Notes under the pieces: generated by a model
Databases searched by the model: none
What the model was told of the DNA's origin: nothing
The model's input: only the letters and a program-made list of their open reading frames with translations
Program-made: the position numbers and the translations under genes
Shown here: piece by piece, positions 61,730-64,000 of the stretch
Position numbering within the stretch: position 1 is the stretch's first letter
How the letters are laid out: each line of letters begins with the position of its first letter
NCBI GenBank assembly: GCA_024516155.1
Contig: JAJJXM010000005.1
Location: forward strand, 992,001 to 1,056,000
Reading direction: 5' to 3'
Origin: Pyronema omphalodes
Taxonomy: Eukaryota > Ascomycota > Pezizomycetes > Pezizales > Pyronemataceae
Length of the DNA: 64,000 bases

Positions 61730-64000
61730 ACGGAAGGAAAGAGAAAGGAAAGGAAAGGGGTGGTGGTGGGTGAGGAGCGGTTGGGGGAAGAGGGGGTGGA
61801 AATTTACTGGTCTAATGATGAAGGGCGTGTAATGTTTTTCGAGGGATGGAGATGGATGGTGGTTTAATTTATTTATTGTAGACGACGAATAAGGAATGAT
61901 GGATAATGAGGAACGACGAGGAATGATGGATGGATGGATGTTAAACACGTTTTTTCCTTTTCTGTTATGGTTTTGATAAAGATAAGATGATGCTTTTGAT
62001 GCTTTCAATTCGTTTGTTTGGTTTACTGTTTTTTTTTACGTTTTCCTTGGTTTTTTTTTTTTTTTTGTTTGTAGGAATATATGACTTCATTAGAGCAACG
62101 GATATTTGAATGTGATTTATTATGACATGCTTGCTATGGGTATGGGTTGACGGCCGGTTTGGGAATTTTGGTATCTTGCGTTGGGATCTTATTGGGATTC
62201 TTGGGGGTTATGATGGTTATGATGCTTCTACTGAAATTCCTATGCTGATCCGAATTATATATATATATACCAATCCGATCACACAGCCATACATATCATC
62301 AAATTATATATACCCTATTTAATTCATCATTTCATCATGCATCCTCCCCTCTTCCATGAAGACACGATACACTACTCCTTACCATCAATCCCCCACCGAT
62401 TGGTTGGTTATTACCCCCATGGTTTCCATAGTTACTATAATTACTATAGGTGGGCAAGTAAGGTATGTGAGATAGATACGTTATACAGTCAATCAAAGAA
62501 ATTATGGGTTATGATCTGTGTACTTGTATAGCGTAGATTATTAAGAGTGTCCTGGCTGTACTATATGGGATATGGGATGCTGTGATGTGGAGTGGGGTGT
62601 TTATTTCGAGTTGTGACGGATTTGGTATGGGGGGATGAAATGGGATGGTATGCGTGTTTTATTAATTTATCACAAAACGAGGTTTCTGGGTGGAGTGGTA
62701 TATTGTTTTTGAGAAAGAGGGCTGTGGGTATATCGTTGATGACTGTGACTATATATTAACAAAGATGCAACGTGTATCTGATCTCTTGGTTATGATTTTA
62801 GCAGCTAGATGTTACAATAATGGATGGTGGATTCGTAGTTATCGTATAGAGAGAGAGAGAGAAATACATGGCCAGTTAAAGGCACAAATAAGAATCTGAA
62901 ATGGGGGGTTTCCTGAGGAGTAGGAGGAGGAGGAGGGATGTTGGGCTTGGTTTTGATTTTTGGTATTTGGTATCATAGCCCCTCCTCCCCTTCCCCCCGT
63001 CCCTCCACTTGTCGATGAGATAGATGTAGCACCATAAAGCCCACAGATATAATTCTGCAATTCTTCCGTTATTAGGGTAAAGAGCATACTGTGGACACAT
63101 TGCCGAGAAAGGGCAATGCAGCTTGTCGGAATAAGGTCCTTGAGTTTGCTTAAGAGGAGCCTCTAGGGGGGCAAAAGGGGGCATCAAACGGGACATGACA
63201 GGGAGGACGAGAACAAAGGACTATTTCTATTATATATAATGCCCACTCTCGCTGTATCGTTATTATTATCTATAATATACCATCCGTCTCTCCTTGCACT
63301 TTTTTACACATACTGCTTAAAATTAAAGAAAAGAAAACCAGGTTGACATCCCCCTTTCCTTCTCAGGACAAAGGTTTTCCGTCACATTATTTTATTTTTA
63401 CGTAATTTAGCGGAGTTTCTTTGTCCTTGGGTTGTTGAAATGAAGATGGCTTTTGTTCTTTTTTTATTTATTTGTTTAATCATAAGCTGAGTGAAACCTG
63501 AAAGGTTTATGTGAAATAAAAGAGAAACAGAATCTTATACTCATGACTTGGCCACCTGCTTCACGGGAAGGGAAAGGGCTTTTTTTATCAGTTGCTTTTT
63601 TGTTTCGCAATCGAATTGGATTTTGCTTATATTCAAGCTATTCAAATCAAGATCCCCGGAATATAGCAGGGTGCAATATTCGAGTGATCGGCTATGACGA
63701 ATTATACACTGGGACTACGTGTTGGCATGATGCGTACTTGAAAAAAATGTCGACAATATAAGTGTTACTCTGTTGCACCATTGAAGAAATTTTGAAATAG
63801 ATATCAGCTTGGTCTAATCGACTAAAAATACAACAGAGAAGCTGCTGTACCTTATAGTCATGCCTGGAGGCATATAGATAGTAAGGATTTGGTTGGACGG
63901 CGGTGTAAATACTAATGCTTGTAAGTTGGGCTTCAATTTTGTTGTGGATGGGTTTAGGTATTTAGAGGTGATTGGCTTCTGTTAAGCCATGGCGATAAGA
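61730..64000. other. Sec16 3' flank and gene-free DNA
   Basis: Poly-T runs at about 62029-62067 and AT-rich simple sequence follow the Sec16 stop. I see no supported gene to the end of the window. A short frame at 63543-63761 has no recognisable features. Confidence 0.6.

Overview
The window looks like a nuclear chromosome segment of a filamentous ascomycete (Pezizomycotina). The coding genes carry short GT-AG introns, mostly 49-185 bp, often with a CTAAC-like branch point. The protein set is also typical: a Bni1/SepA-type formin, a SUR1-type GT32 mannosyltransferase, fungal L-galactonate dehydratase, Sec16 and an Sld7-like protein. I cannot name the genus. There is no bacterial operon, CRISPR array, prophage or plasmid signal. 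All gene models below are my own exon joins, checked for reading phase by hand, and most end-to-end joins divide exactly by three.

Layout. 143-2409: RWD/RING-IBR-RING E3 ligase with an RGG tail. 2410-10516: an 8.1 kb gene-free stretch with microsatellites and two families of diverged tandem duplications. 10517-11746: inositol-phosphoceramide mannosyltransferase. 12.0-13.5 kb: simple repeats. 13565-16519 (-): Rad5/HLTF-type HIRAN-SNF2-RING translocase with an array of MluI-box motifs in its promoter. 17761-19618 (-): beta-lactamase/transpeptidase-like serine hydrolase. 20180-22417 (-): PIF1-family helicase with one splice junction that I cannot resolve canonically. 23102-23919: a foldback/MITE-like element. 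24181-24262 (-): tRNA-Leu(CAG). 24421-25371: an SDR-fold protein that has lost its catalytic residues. 26830-28173 (-): membrane-anchored HSL-type alpha/beta hydrolase. 29539-35407 (-): 1904-residue formin. 38336-40595 (-): seven-exon MFS sugar transporter. 41434-42887: Sld7-like replication factor. 43255-46046: mitochondrial leucyl-tRNA synthetase. 46196-46948 (-): basic coiled-coil protein of unknown function. 47212-48120: HemK/Mtq1-type glutamine methyltransferase. 48272-48780 (-): small one-TM protein. 49085-50575 (-): L-galactonate dehydratase. 51373-51870 (-): 146-residue orphan protein. 52344-53319 (-): 2H cyclic phosphodiesterase (CPD1-like). 54011-54634 (-): CCCH zinc-finger protein. 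55572-61729: Sec16. 61730-64000: no gene seen.

The genes serve mostly unrelated housekeeping roles and I see no biosynthetic cluster. Loose functional pairs exist. The Rad5-like and Sld7-like genes both act in DNA replication or repair, and both have ACGCG-type motifs upstream. The LeuRS and Mtq1 genes both serve mitochondrial translation and lie about 1.2 kb apart. The SUR1-like enzyme, Sec16 and the formin serve secretion, membrane lipids and polarised growth. The most unusual features are the dead SDR, the foldback element upstream of the PIF1-like gene, the 9-bp-spaced MluI boxes, the duplicated DAD-like region in the formin, and a 16-bp sequence shared by introns of two different genes. 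I found no clear evidence of a new multi-gene system.
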